NCBI GenBank assembly: GCA_964370845.1
Contig: CAYJLB010000086.1
Span: 1-7,128 of the forward strand
Direction: 5' to 3'
Length of the DNA stretch: 7,128 nucleotides
Origin: CAYJLB01 sp964370845
GTDB taxonomy: Bacteria; Bacillota; Clostridia; Oscillospirales; Ruminococcaceae
Shown here: positions 1 through 6,436 of the stretch, in pieces
Numbering within the stretch: the stretch's first letter is position 1
Layout: each line of letters begins with the position of its first letter
The notes under the pieces: model-generated
The model's input: only the letters and a program-made list of their open reading frames with translations
What the model was told of the DNA's origin: nothing
Databases searched by the model: none
Program-made: the position numbers and the translations under genes

Positions 1-8
1 TTAGTCAT

Positions 9-72
9 TCCTTTCGTAATAATTGCTGTTTCTTAGTATGATTATTATATCTCATATGATAACTTTTGAAAA
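9..72 (-). promoter_or_regulatory. Probable leftward promoter and Shine-Dalgarno for a gene starting beyond the left edge
   Basis: Read on the minus strand, TTTTCA (67-72) and TATAAT (44-49) are separated by 17 bases, a good sigma-A arrangement. Further along, GAAAGGA (9-15) matches the ribosome-site style of the other genes here, where the start codon lies 10-11 bases after it. That would put the start codon just outside the window. ATG at 6-8 is almost touching the site, so it is an unlikely start. No coding sequence of that gene can be seen. Confidence 0.45.
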
Positions 73-89
73 TGTGCCACTCGGCACAT
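72..89. repeat. Left boundary hairpin of the repeat array
   Basis: ATGTGCC (72-78) and GGCACAT (83-89) form a perfect 7-bp stem with a 4-base loop. The same stem recurs at the right end of the array (319-340), so the two hairpins bracket it. There is no T-run on the plus strand, so a simple terminator is unlikely in that direction. Confidence 0.75.
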
Positions 90-106
90 GCAACGTGACG
101 TTGCAT
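88..106. repeat. Second palindrome at the left end of the array
   Basis: ATGCAACG (88-95) and CGTTGCAT (99-106) are perfectly complementary around a 3-base loop. The right arm is also the first copy of the GTTGC(A/G)TC(T/C)ATGCCCGC core that recurs through the array, so the palindrome overlaps both the boundary hairpin and the first repeat core. Confidence 0.7.
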
Positions 107-108
107 CC

Positions 109-316
109 ATGCCCGCGATAAAAAGTGATAAGGAAAGTACATAGTTTCCGCGAGGGCAATTTAAGGTTGCGTCTATGCCCGCGATGAAAAGTGATAAGGG
201 AAGCACATAGTTTCCGCGAGGGCAATTTAAGGTTGCGTCTATGCCCGCGATGAAAAGTGATAAGGGAAGCACATAGTTTCCGCGAGGTTAATGTAATGTT
301 GCATCTATGCCCGCAC
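109..316. repeat. Tandem array of 66-bp repeats
   Basis: The word ATGCCCGC occurs at 109, 175, 241 and 307, an exact 66-bp period, giving three full units and a truncated fourth. Units one and two differ at about three bases. The second half of unit three has drifted toward the form at the array ends. Because 66 is a multiple of three, minus-strand frames stay open and yield 22-residue repeats. These start at GTG or inside the repeat, have no ribosome site, and are probably not translated. The spacers are as conserved as the cores, so this is not CRISPR. The array is richer in G+C than its surroundings, which suggests a dispersed intergenic repeat family rather than local slippage. Confidence 0.9.
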
Positions 317-318
317 TG

Positions 319-340
319 AAATGTGCCTGTTGGCACATTT
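319..340. repeat. Right boundary hairpin of the repeat array
   Basis: AAATGTGCC (319-327) and GGCACATTT (332-340) form a perfect 9-bp stem with a TGTT loop, matching the left boundary hairpin. Its right arm touches the -35 region of the promoter for the DUF4428 gene. Confidence 0.8.
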
Positions 341-366
341 ACTCATTTCCATTTCTTTGTTAAAAT
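338..366 (+). promoter_or_regulatory. Promoter of the DUF4428-lipoprotein operon
   Basis: TTTACT (338-343), a 17-base spacer and TAAAAT (361-366) preceded by TG (358-359) form an extended -10 sigma-A promoter. The 11-base word TGTTAAAATAT is identical to the one in the ferredoxin promoter. Transcription would start near 373, inside AGTATGAAAATA (370-381), a word also found just after the RDD promoter. Confidence 0.55.
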
Positions 367-424
367 ATTAGTATGAAAATAGAATTTGTAAGTTATTATT
401 TTAAACTGAAAGGATTTGAATTAT

Positions 425-1174
425 ATGGGATTATTTGATAAGAAATATTGTGACATCTGTGGCGAAAAGATAGGTCTTTTGGGAAATAGAAAGCTTGAAG
501 ACGGTAATATGTGCAAAGATTGTGCTAAATTGCTTTCTCCTTTATTTGAGGAAAGACGTCAATCTAGCATTGATGAAATTAAGGCACAGCTTCAATATCG
601 TAAGGAAAATGAAACTGATGTTGAAAATTTCAACCCTAGTCGCTCCTTTGGTCGAGATGGTGAACTAAAAATTGATGACAACAGCGGAACTTTTATTTAT
701 TGCAAACGTAATAACTGGCAAGAATTAAATCCCGACGTTATCAACATAAGTCAAGTTTTAAGTTGTACATTAGATATTCGTGAGGAGAAAAAAGAGCTTT
801 ATCGTGAAGATTCCGAAGGGAAACGTGTTAGCTATAATCCAAGACGGTATAAAACTTTGTATGAATTTTTTGTTGACATAAAAATTAACAGCCCATATTT
901 TGACGAAATTAATATGAGATTGGACGATCCTTTTAAGGAAATCGACAGTCGTTATGACCACGATTACAAACGTTATGAGGAAGTGGGCGAGGGGATTTGC
1001 AAAGCTTTAGACCCTGCTTTCAGGGAAGAAAAAGTAGCTTCTGCACCTGTAATTAATACCGCTTCACCAGTAGAAACTGCCAAAAATACTGCAAAATTCT
1101 GCGAATGTTGTGGCTCACAAACTGCACCCGACGAGAGTGGAAATTGTCCATTCTGCACAGCTCCAATGTCTTAA
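425..1174 (+). CDS. DUF4428 and C-terminal zinc-ribbon protein
   Basis: This is a 249-residue, probably cytosolic protein. The start is ATG 425, ten bases after AAAGGA (409-414); the in-frame TTG at 416 is too close to that site. Residues 1-35 are a DUF4428 domain with Cys9, Cys12, Cys30 and Cys33, expected to bind one zinc. A charged, probably helical stretch (about 40-60) leads to a middle region of alternating hydrophobic and charged residues (70-150) that resembles the body of other DUF4428 proteins. The C-terminus is a second zinc ribbon with Cys226, Cys229, Cys241 and Cys244; Cys228 is an extra cysteine. No membrane segment or signal peptide is visible. The function of DUF4428 is not established. 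The lipoprotein gene follows after 23 bases, so the two are almost certainly co-transcribed. Domain assignment is from recognition, not a search. Confidence 0.88.
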   Translation: MGLFDKKYCDICGEKIGLLGNRKLEDGNMCKDCAKLLSPLFEERRQSSIDEIKAQLQYRKENETDVENFNPSRSFGRDGELKIDDNSGTFIYCKRNNWQELNPDVINISQVLSCTLDIREEKKELYREDSEGKRVSYNPRRYKTLYEFFVDIKINSPYFDEINMRLDDPFKEIDSRYDHDYKRYEEVGEGICKALDPAFREEKVASAPVINTASPVETAKNTAKFCECCGSQTAPDESGNCPFCTAPMS

Positions 1175-1197
1175 CTTTTGAAAGGGGAAAAATTATT

Positions 1198-2544
1198 ATG
1201 AAAAAGATTACAAAAAAACTGTTTGCATTAGCCTTATCGGCAGTGCTTGCGTTGACCCTAGTCGCTTGCTCAAGCGGAGATAGTGGTAAACCTCTAGGAA
1301 AGTACAAATTAATGTCAATGTCCGAAGGAGAAGAAACTGTTGATTACGATTTCCTAGCCCTTACTGGTATGCAAAATGTAATTCTTGAATTTAACGAGGA
1401 CGGAAGTTTGAACTTTACTTTTGACAGCGATTATGCTGAGGGTATAACTGTAAATTATTCAACAAATACTTTTAGCGACCCTACTGGCCAAGAATACACT
1501 TTTGAAAAAGACGGCGATACACTTAGCGTTTCCATTACAACTGGGTCAAAAATGGTGTTTGTCCACGAAGACAGCAAAGAGTGGGACGGAATTGAAACTG
1601 TGGCTGTTGGCGGGATTGACGATTTGTTGACAGGGCTTGAGGGAATGGGTGAGGAAACCACTGCTCCTGAAACTACTACTGCTGAAACAACTGCTGTCGA
1701 AACTACAACTGCTGAAACTACAGCGGAACCTGAACCTGAAAATGAATTTGATGACGAATTTTACACTCCAACAGCAACAATTGAGCCTGACTCAATTTGG
1801 TACGGATATATGGATGTGCAAGATTACACTGGTCCTTATGATTACGAGGGTTATCACGATGTGTGGGGATTTTTCGGAGAAGGTGCTAACGGAAGACAAT
1901 ATTTCGAAATATATTCCACACCTAGCACAGCGGACAGTTTCCCACTTGTATCATTTTACATCAATATGATTGACGACACAACTTTTGAGCCTGTAATTGA
2001 CGAAGAAGCTTTCCTATTTGACATTTCTATGAAAGAAGAAGATTACATGGGATTTTATGGCTCATTAGCAAACGGAACTCTATTTTTCCTTGACGAATAT
2101 AGCGATGACGATGAAAAATTTTACGTTGAATTTTACTTTAGAGAAGACGGAAAACTTTGGTATGAAAATGGTGAAGAAATACTTCCTCCAAGCTATTTCG
2201 AATACAAAGATATTATAACTGCTGGCTCAAGCGGTGGCAATGAACCTGAAGAAACTGAAGCTGAACCAGAAGAAACTGTAGCAGAGGCAACTGATAAACT
2301 TCCATCTGCTAAATTAAAAGAAATTTATGAAACAATTACTGGTGGCTCATGGCTCGGACTTCCTTACGACGAAGTTATTGTATATTTCGAGGGCGTAGAA
2401 GGTGTGATTCACAACGATGCCGAAACATTCATCAATTATCGCTGGATATCTCAAGAGTCTGAAACAAGTCTTTTGTCAGTAACTTTTAATAAAACTGATG
2501 ATGGATTAACACTAAAAAGCATGTCCTTAAACAATATTACTTAA
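1198..2544 (+). CDS. Secreted three-domain lipoprotein, function unknown
   Basis: This is a 448-residue surface lipoprotein. The start is ATG 1198, ten bases after GAAAGGGG (1180-1187); reading further upstream would run into the preceding gene. Lys-rich residues 2-7 and a hydrophobic stretch end in the lipobox LVAC, so Cys24 is the expected lipidated N-terminus. Residues about 34-130 form a beta-rich domain with a GKYKL motif and Asp/Glu-rich turns. Residues 152-181 are a Thr/Glu/Ala repeat linker. Residues about 182-340 are a second domain rich in aromatic and acidic residues, starting around WYGYMDVQDYTG. A short Glu/Ala linker (349-365) leads to a third domain (about 366-448), which recalls DUF3862/SmpA-like or BLIP-like folds (YDEVIVYFEGVEG); this is only a guess. 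The protein is very acidic, which would suit metal or cationic-ligand binding. It is the second gene of the DUF4428 operon. Confidence 0.88.
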   Translation: MKKITKKLFALALSAVLALTLVACSSGDSGKPLGKYKLMSMSEGEETVDYDFLALTGMQNVILEFNEDGSLNFTFDSDYAEGITVNYSTNTFSDPTGQEYTFEKDGDTLSVSITTGSKMVFVHEDSKEWDGIETVAVGGIDDLLTGLEGMGEETTAPETTTAETTAVETTTAETTAEPEPENEFDDEFYTPTATIEPDSIWYGYMDVQDYTGPYDYEGYHDVWGFFGEGANGRQYFEIYSTPSTADSFPLVSFYINMIDDTTFEPVIDEEAFLFDISMKEEDYMGFYGSLANGTLFFLDEYSDDDEKFYVEFYFREDGKLWYENGEEILPPSYFEYKDIITAGSSGGNEPEETEAEPEETVAEATDKLPSAKLKEIYETITGGSWLGLPYDEVIVYFEGVEGVIHNDAETFINYRWISQESETSLLSVTFNKTDDGLTLKSMSLNNIT

Positions 2545-2561
2545 CGGTTTTTAGTCGTTAA
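2541..2561. repeat. Weak dyad at the lipoprotein stop codon
   Basis: TTAACG (2541-2546) and CGTTAA (2556-2561) could pair across a 9-base loop. The stem has only two G-C pairs and no T-run follows, so it is a poor terminator. Some transcription probably continues toward the RDD gene. Confidence 0.35.
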
Positions 2562-2577
2562 TTGATAGTATAACACA

Positions 2578-2718
2578 AAAAACCTCCCTTGACAACAATA
2601 AATTTGTGAAGTATAATAAGTATGAAAATAAATTTCCATATTTGAATAGTAATACTAATGTAAACATTTTAACAAACTCACCAATTTATAGCTATTGACG
2701 TTGTTAAGGGAGGTTTTT
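2578..2718. repeat. 19-bp long-range inverted repeat covering the RDD ribosome site
   Basis: Positions 2578-2596 are complementary to 2700-2718, with one G-U wobble (2591 with 2705), around a 103-base loop. The right arm contains the Shine-Dalgarno AAGGGAGG (2706-2713) and ends against the ATG at 2719. The left arm contains the -35 hexamer of the gene's own promoter. RNA from that promoter lacks the left arm, while read-through RNA from the lipoprotein operon has both. The paired ends could instead be terminal inverted repeats of a small MITE; I see no target duplication. Confidence 0.8.
2589..2617 (+). promoter_or_regulatory. Full-consensus sigma-A promoter of the RDD gene
   Basis: TTGACA (2589-2594), a 17-base spacer and TATAAT (2612-2617) match the sigma-A consensus at every position. 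Transcription should start near 2624, giving a leader of about 95 bases. The leader contains small dyads at 2657-2668 (AATGTAAACATT) and 2688-2695 (ATAGCTAT). The downstream word AGTATGAAAATA (2619-2630) is shared with the promoter at 338-366. Confidence 0.85.
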
Positions 2719-3798
2719 ATGACAATACAAACTGATTACAAAACTGAGTACGGATTTAACCCTTGGAAAAGGTATTTTGCACGGGTGGTTGATTTTACTG
2801 TTTATGAAATAATCATCATTTCTATCTATGTTTTTGGGCTTAGAAGTGAGATTTTTTTAAGCAGTAACCCTTTTATCTCATTCATATCCTCAACATTGCC
2901 ATTAATAATTCTAACTTTAATTCTTGAACCAATTTTAATTGCGACTTTTTCTACTACATTTGGAAAATTTCTTTTTGGTATTAGAATTCGTGATTATTAT
3001 GGTGGAAAAGTCACTTATAAAAAGTCCTATAAGCGAACTTTAGGTGCTTTATGGAGCGGTTTTGGTTTCGGTATTCCTATTTTGAGCCTTGTTATGTTAA
3101 TACGCAGTTTTTTGAAAGTTAACAAACAGGAAAGTTTGGACTATGACTATGATTTTTCTTATGAGGTTAGAAACACAAAAATAGTAAGAAAAGTTGGCAT
3201 TTTAGCCACTGTTGCAATATCTTGTTTTGTTGTGATTGTTTCGGTTTTATACATTGAAACACCTATAAATAGAGGAGATTTGACCCTTTTAGAATATGTT
3301 GAAAATTTTAATTATTTCGCAGAAAAGCAAGGTACGGATTATTACTTAGATAGTGAGGGGCAACCTCAATACACTCCTTTGCCAGAGGGGACAGCAAGAT
3401 TTTATTTGACAGGGGATAATGGAAATCCACCCGAACTTCCGAGGCTTGACTATGAGATTGTTGACGGATATGTGCAAAAAGTTTCCTTTGACATCACCAT
3501 AACAAACCAACCGAATGTTGATAATTATGGCTGGCTAAAGCTTGTAATTACACGGTCATTGAATTCGGATATTGGGCTGTTTTCGGTATTTAATAATGAA
3601 ATAATTTCCCTTTATGAAGACCTTCGCAATGACATTTCAAATTATAACACAGCTTTTCAAGGTGGTTCAGTTACCTTTGAAATTGAATCATCGGGCGATT
3701 ATTCATTTTTTAACGGAGTTATTTCTGCGAAAAATCAAAATGAAATAGATGAAAATGATTTTGTTAGACAAAGTTTTGCAGTGTCGAAAACTCATTAA
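2719..3798 (+). CDS. RDD-family membrane protein with large C-terminal domain
   Basis: This is a 359-residue membrane protein. The start is ATG 2719, with AAGGGAGG (2706-2713) five bases upstream; an in-frame TTG at 2695 would place the ribosome site inside the gene. The N-terminal part matches the RDD family: Arg22 and Asp25 before the first membrane helix (about 26-41), a second helix (about 53-79), then TFGKFLFGIRIRD with Asp92 and a basic stretch (97-106). A hydrophobic stretch (about 108-128) may be a third helix, and 159-179 is a clear last one. The 180-residue C-terminal region has no membrane segment and is not a domain I recognise. Its side of the membrane is uncertain because positive charges flank both of the last two helices. 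RDD proteins are loosely linked to transport, but this one's role is unknown. It has its own promoter and a terminator directly after it. Confidence 0.87.
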   Translation: MTIQTDYKTEYGFNPWKRYFARVVDFTVYEIIIISIYVFGLRSEIFLSSNPFISFISSTLPLIILTLILEPILIATFSTTFGKFLFGIRIRDYYGGKVTYKKSYKRTLGALWSGFGFGIPILSLVMLIRSFLKVNKQESLDYDYDFSYEVRNTKIVRKVGILATVAISCFVVIVSVLYIETPINRGDLTLLEYVENFNYFAEKQGTDYYLDSEGQPQYTPLPEGTARFYLTGDNGNPPELPRLDYEIVDGYVQKVSFDITITNQPNVDNYGWLKLVITRSLNSDIGLFSVFNNEIISLYEDLRNDISNYNTAFQGGSVTFEIESSGDYSFFNGVISAKNQNEIDENDFVRQSFAVSKTH

Positions 3799-3803
3799 CA
3801 ATT

Positions 3804-3837
3804 ATAGCTGACTATTATTTTAGTCAGCTATTTTTTT
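3804..3837 (+). terminator. Rho-independent terminator after the RDD gene
   Basis: An 11-bp perfect stem (3804-3814 with 3821-3831) around a 6-base loop is followed by a T-run through 3837. It starts six bases after the stop codon. Confidence 0.92.
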
Positions 3838-4149
3838 ATGTAAAATTATATGTTGTAAATATAAGTTGATTTGTGCATTTCGCCAAAAAACTTGTTGCGG
3901 AAAGTTTACTGTTAGTATTAATAATTTATGAAATCTATGTTAATAACTTTGGAAAAGAGTTTATAAATTGTTGAAAACTTTGTTGAAAGTGTTAGAAACT
4001 ATTTATTTTAGAGTAGTTTTTAAAAGAAAATTGTTAAAACTCTGTGTATAATTGGTTATAAATTAAAAAAATGTTAAAAATGTTGCTATTTTATTAACAT
4101 TGTTAATTAGTTATTTGAATTAACAAATTATACTCCAAAAAAATAATTA
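3838..4149. other. A/T-rich intergenic gap with TGTTAA/TTAACA words, no gene seen
   Basis: No open reading frame with a ribosome site is visible on either strand. The hexamer TGTTAA occurs at 3939, 4032, 4072 and 4101, and its complement TTAACA at 4094 and 4120. One pair forms a perfect palindrome. Low complexity makes some of these expected by chance. Confidence 0.5.
4093..4107. promoter_or_regulatory. Perfect 15-bp palindrome upstream of the reductase promoter, possible operator
   Basis: ATTAACATTGTTAAT is a perfect dyad around position 4100. It lies about 43 bases before the predicted -35, a placement compatible with an activator or repressor site. No regulator is identified and the composition is A/T-rich, so this is tentative. 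Confidence 0.4.
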
Positions 4150-4178
4150 TTGCTATTTTTTTAGTTATGTAGTATCAT
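4150..4178 (+). promoter_or_regulatory. Probable promoter of the aldo/keto reductase gene
   Basis: TTGCTA (4150-4155), a 17-base spacer and TATCAT (4173-4178) fit a sigma-A promoter. Just after it, AGTATTAAAAGA (4180-4191) resembles the word following the other two rightward promoters. The leader would be about 30 bases. Confidence 0.5.
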
Positions 4179-4215
4179 TAGTATTAAAAGAAAATTTGAA
4201 AGGAAAATTATCTTA

Positions 4216-5415
4216 ATGCAATATAGAAAACTTGGAAAAAACAAGGAAAAATTGTCCCTTTTAGGCTATGGTTGTATGCGTTTTCCAAAAAAAGCTGGAG
4301 TTGTTAACAAAGATTTGACCTTTAAACAGCTTCATTACGCTTATAAAAAGGGCGTGAATTATTTCGACACTGCCTACATTTATCACGGGGGAAAAAGCGA
4401 AGTGATTTTGGGCGAGTTCATAAAAAAATATGATTTGCGGAAAAAAGTGTACATTGCTGACAAGTTGCCCGCTTATTTGGTGCGAAAAAAAGAGCAAATT
4501 TCGACCTTTTTTGACAGCCAGTTAGAAAGGTTGGACACTGATTATATCGATTATTATTTAATGCATTCTTTGGATAGTATGAAGACTTGGGAAAGGCTTA
4601 AATCCTTTGGAATTGTGGATTTTTTGAAGGAGAAAAAGGCTTTAGGGGCGATAAAAAAAGTAGGTTTTTCTTTCCACGGGAGAAAAGAAGATTTTGCGAA
4701 AATTTTGAAAGATTATCCTTGGGATTTTTGTCAAATTCAATACAATTACCTTGACGAAAATTATCAGGCGGGTCGATTTGGCTTGGAACTGGCTTATAAA
4801 ATGGGGATTGGCGTGATTGTGATGGAGCCTTTGCGTGGTGGAAGTCTTGCTAACAAAGTTCCTGCCAGTGCGAAAAAAATCTTTGAAAAATATCCCCGAA
4901 AACGTTCGGCGGCTCATTGGGGACTGCGTTTTGTTATGAATAGACCAGAGGTTTCGGTGGTTTTAAGCGGTATGAACGAGTTTTCTCAGATAAAAGAAAA
5001 TGCTATGATATGCGATGAAACTGCTCCTCTTTCAATGTCCGCGAGGGAAGAAAAAATTATTGAAAAAGTGAAAAATATCTACCTTAATGTGATGAAAATA
5101 AGTTGCACAGGCTGTGAATATTGTATGCCGTGTCCTTTTGGGGTGAACATTCCCGAAGCTTTTAGCGATTACAACAACAGGTATTTATTTAAGAAGAAGT
5201 TCAGCCCCTCGTTCAACTATTTAAGGCGTGCTACTGGTCTTTTTGGAGGGATTCGCGCAGGTGCAGATGCTTGTGTTAACTGTCAAAAGTGCGTGAAAAA
5301 ATGTCCACAGCACATAGACATTCCAAAAGAACTAAAAGTAGTTGACAAGGAATTGGATAATGTCTTTTTGCGGTGGACACTTGAAGTTTCAAAAAAGATA
5401 ATTCAAAAAAATTAA
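4216..5415 (+). CDS. Aldo/keto reductase with C-terminal 4Fe-4S dicluster domain
   Basis: This is a 399-residue oxidoreductase of the COG1453 type. The start is ATG 4216, eleven bases after GAAAGGA (4198-4204). Residues 1 to about 285 form the aldo/keto reductase barrel, with the catalytic tetrad Asp51, Tyr56, Lys83 and His117; the family uses NAD(P)H to reduce carbonyls or runs the reverse reaction. The C-terminal domain has two iron-sulfur motifs: Cys297, Cys300, Cys303 and Cys306 followed by Pro, and Cys353, Cys356, Cys359 and Cys363 followed by Pro. The clusters suggest electron exchange with a ferredoxin or a partner enzyme as well as nicotinamide. No signal peptide or membrane helix is seen, so it is cytosolic. 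All key residues are present and the length is usual. The substrate cannot be read from the sequence. Its stop codon overlaps that of the convergent hydrolase-like gene. Confidence 0.94.
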   Translation: MQYRKLGKNKEKLSLLGYGCMRFPKKAGVVNKDLTFKQLHYAYKKGVNYFDTAYIYHGGKSEVILGEFIKKYDLRKKVYIADKLPAYLVRKKEQISTFFDSQLERLDTDYIDYYLMHSLDSMKTWERLKSFGIVDFLKEKKALGAIKKVGFSFHGRKEDFAKILKDYPWDFCQIQYNYLDENYQAGRFGLELAYKMGIGVIVMEPLRGGSLANKVPASAKKIFEKYPRKRSAAHWGLRFVMNRPEVSVVLSGMNEFSQIKENAMICDETAPLSMSAREEKIIEKVKNIYLNVMKISCTGCEYCMPCPFGVNIPEAFSDYNNRYLFKKKFSPSFNYLRRATGLFGGIRAGADACVNCQKCVKKCPQHIDIPKELKVVDKELDNVFLRWTLEVSKKIIQKN

Positions 5416-6356
5416 CGAGGATTTGCACCTTTTTTTATGTAAATATTTAGCCACGCCAAAATTTCAGCAAATGGAACTTCCTTAAATTTTTCGCTTAAAA
5501 AATCGTGGCTTCTATCCTTATAAACTGTGGCTTTTACGTCGGAAAAATTGTTTTTTAGCAAGATATTTCCGAGTTTTGTCACAGTTTTTCCATTTCTTCC
5601 GATAGGGTCATTTTCACAGCCTATCAATGAAATTGGAAGGCTTTTCGGGTATTTTTCCAGCCATTTTACACTTTGCACATAGGAAACAAGCTTCACAAAA
5701 CTCCTTAAAGCGCCGTTTGAATAGTAAAAATTACAAAGCTCGTCTTCTCCCCTTTGTAAACTTTGGTTTTTTGATTTGCTTGCTGATTTATCCTCGACTT
5801 TTAATAGGTTTTCACGGAAAGCTGAAAAAGCTACTTCATTGAACTTTTTCGACTTGAATTTTTTACCTTTGAACAAAGTTGAAAGGGAGAGATAAAATGA
5901 ATGTGCGTCTAAAAATGTGTATTTTGACGGAATTCCTGCCAAAATTAGTCCGTCACAAATGTTGTCTTGATAAATCACAAGGCGGGAGGCGACAATTGCA
6001 CCTAAACCATTTCCAAAAATAAAAAATGGCAGTCTAGGGAAGATTTTTTTTACAATTGCAGTTAAAAAGAACATATCCTCTACCAAATGTTTGTCGCTAT
6101 GTTTTTTTGAAAAAATGCCCAGTTCTTCAGGTTTTTCAGCGGTTTTCCCGTGTCCTAACTGGTCATAAGTCACAACTGCAATATCGTTTTGGGTTAAAAA
6201 GTCAAAAAAACTTTCGTAATAATCCGAATAATCAAAAAAACTATGGGCGAATAAAACCACTGCTCTTGTGTTGTCTAGCGGTTGATATATTTTATATTTT
6301 ATTTCATTTTCACCATTTTTACAGGGAAAACTTTCTTCAATTTTAGTGAAAGCCAT
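5412..6356 (-). CDS. Alpha/beta hydrolase-fold protein lacking the nucleophilic serine
   Basis: This is a 314-residue protein resembling the serine aminopeptidase S33 / lysophospholipase group (Hydrolase_4). The start is the ATG whose first base is 6356, eight bases after AGGAG (complement of 6365-6369); the GTG at 6365 overlaps that site. Recognisable elements are the oxyanion strand VVLFAHS (33-39; usually HG), YDQLGHGKT (64-72), the nucleophile elbow GNGLG (115-119; usually GxSxG), the acid region ENDPIG with Asp250, and SHDFL with His284. The elbow codon is GGT (6006-6008), so the expected Ser is Gly117. The frame is otherwise intact and full length, so this looks like a pseudoenzyme rather than a decayed gene, although a single-base sequencing error (AGT to GGT) is possible. 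No signal peptide is seen; it is probably cytosolic or membrane-peripheral. Confidence 0.9.
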   Translation of the reverse strand: MAFTKIEESFPCKNGENEIKYKIYQPLDNTRAVVLFAHSFFDYSDYYESFFDFLTQNDIAVVTYDQLGHGKTAEKPEELGIFSKKHSDKHLVEDMFFLTAIVKKIFPRLPFFIFGNGLGAIVASRLVIYQDNICDGLILAGIPSKYTFLDAHSFYLSLSTLFKGKKFKSKKFNEVAFSAFRENLLKVEDKSASKSKNQSLQRGEDELCNFYYSNGALRSFVKLVSYVQSVKWLEKYPKSLPISLIGCENDPIGRNGKTVTKLGNILLKNNFSDVKATVYKDRSHDFLSEKFKEVPFAEILAWLNIYIKKGANPR

Positions 6357-6399
6357 TAAAAACACTCCTAAACAATAATTATATGTTAACTTTATATTA

Positions 6400-6428
6400 A
6401 TTATAACACATAATTAAAAAAAATTCCA
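6400..6428 (-). promoter_or_regulatory. Promoter of the hydrolase-like gene
   Basis: On the minus strand, TATAAT (6400-6405) is preceded by TGT (6406-6408), an extended -10. The -35 position (6423-6428, TGGAAT) is weak. The leader would be about 37 bases. It lies back to back with the ferredoxin promoter. Confidence 0.55.
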
Positions 6429-6436
6429 TAACCCTA

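Noticed and set aside
109..316. CRISPR-like periodic repeats
   Set aside because: The segments between cores are nearly identical to one another, the period is constant because whole units are duplicated, and no cas gene is present.
1105..1197. Upstream extension of the lipoprotein reading frame
   Set aside because: It overlaps the DUF4428 gene in another frame, lacks a ribosome site, and would bury the signal peptide; the ATG at 1198 has a good site and starts a clean lipoprotein signal.
1637..1969. Plus-strand frame rich in Leu/Gln/Lys within the lipoprotein gene
   Set aside because: It is an alternate-frame reading of the Thr/Glu/Ala linker DNA with no ribosome site.
4031..4052. Extra promoter (TTGTTA with TATAAT) in the gap before the reductase
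   Set aside because: The spacing is only 10 bases and no good -35 lies 16-18 bases upstream of the TATAAT.
5427..5436. Terminator between the convergent genes
   Set aside because: There is a T-run, but the preceding complementary bases give only a three-base stem (AGG/CCT).
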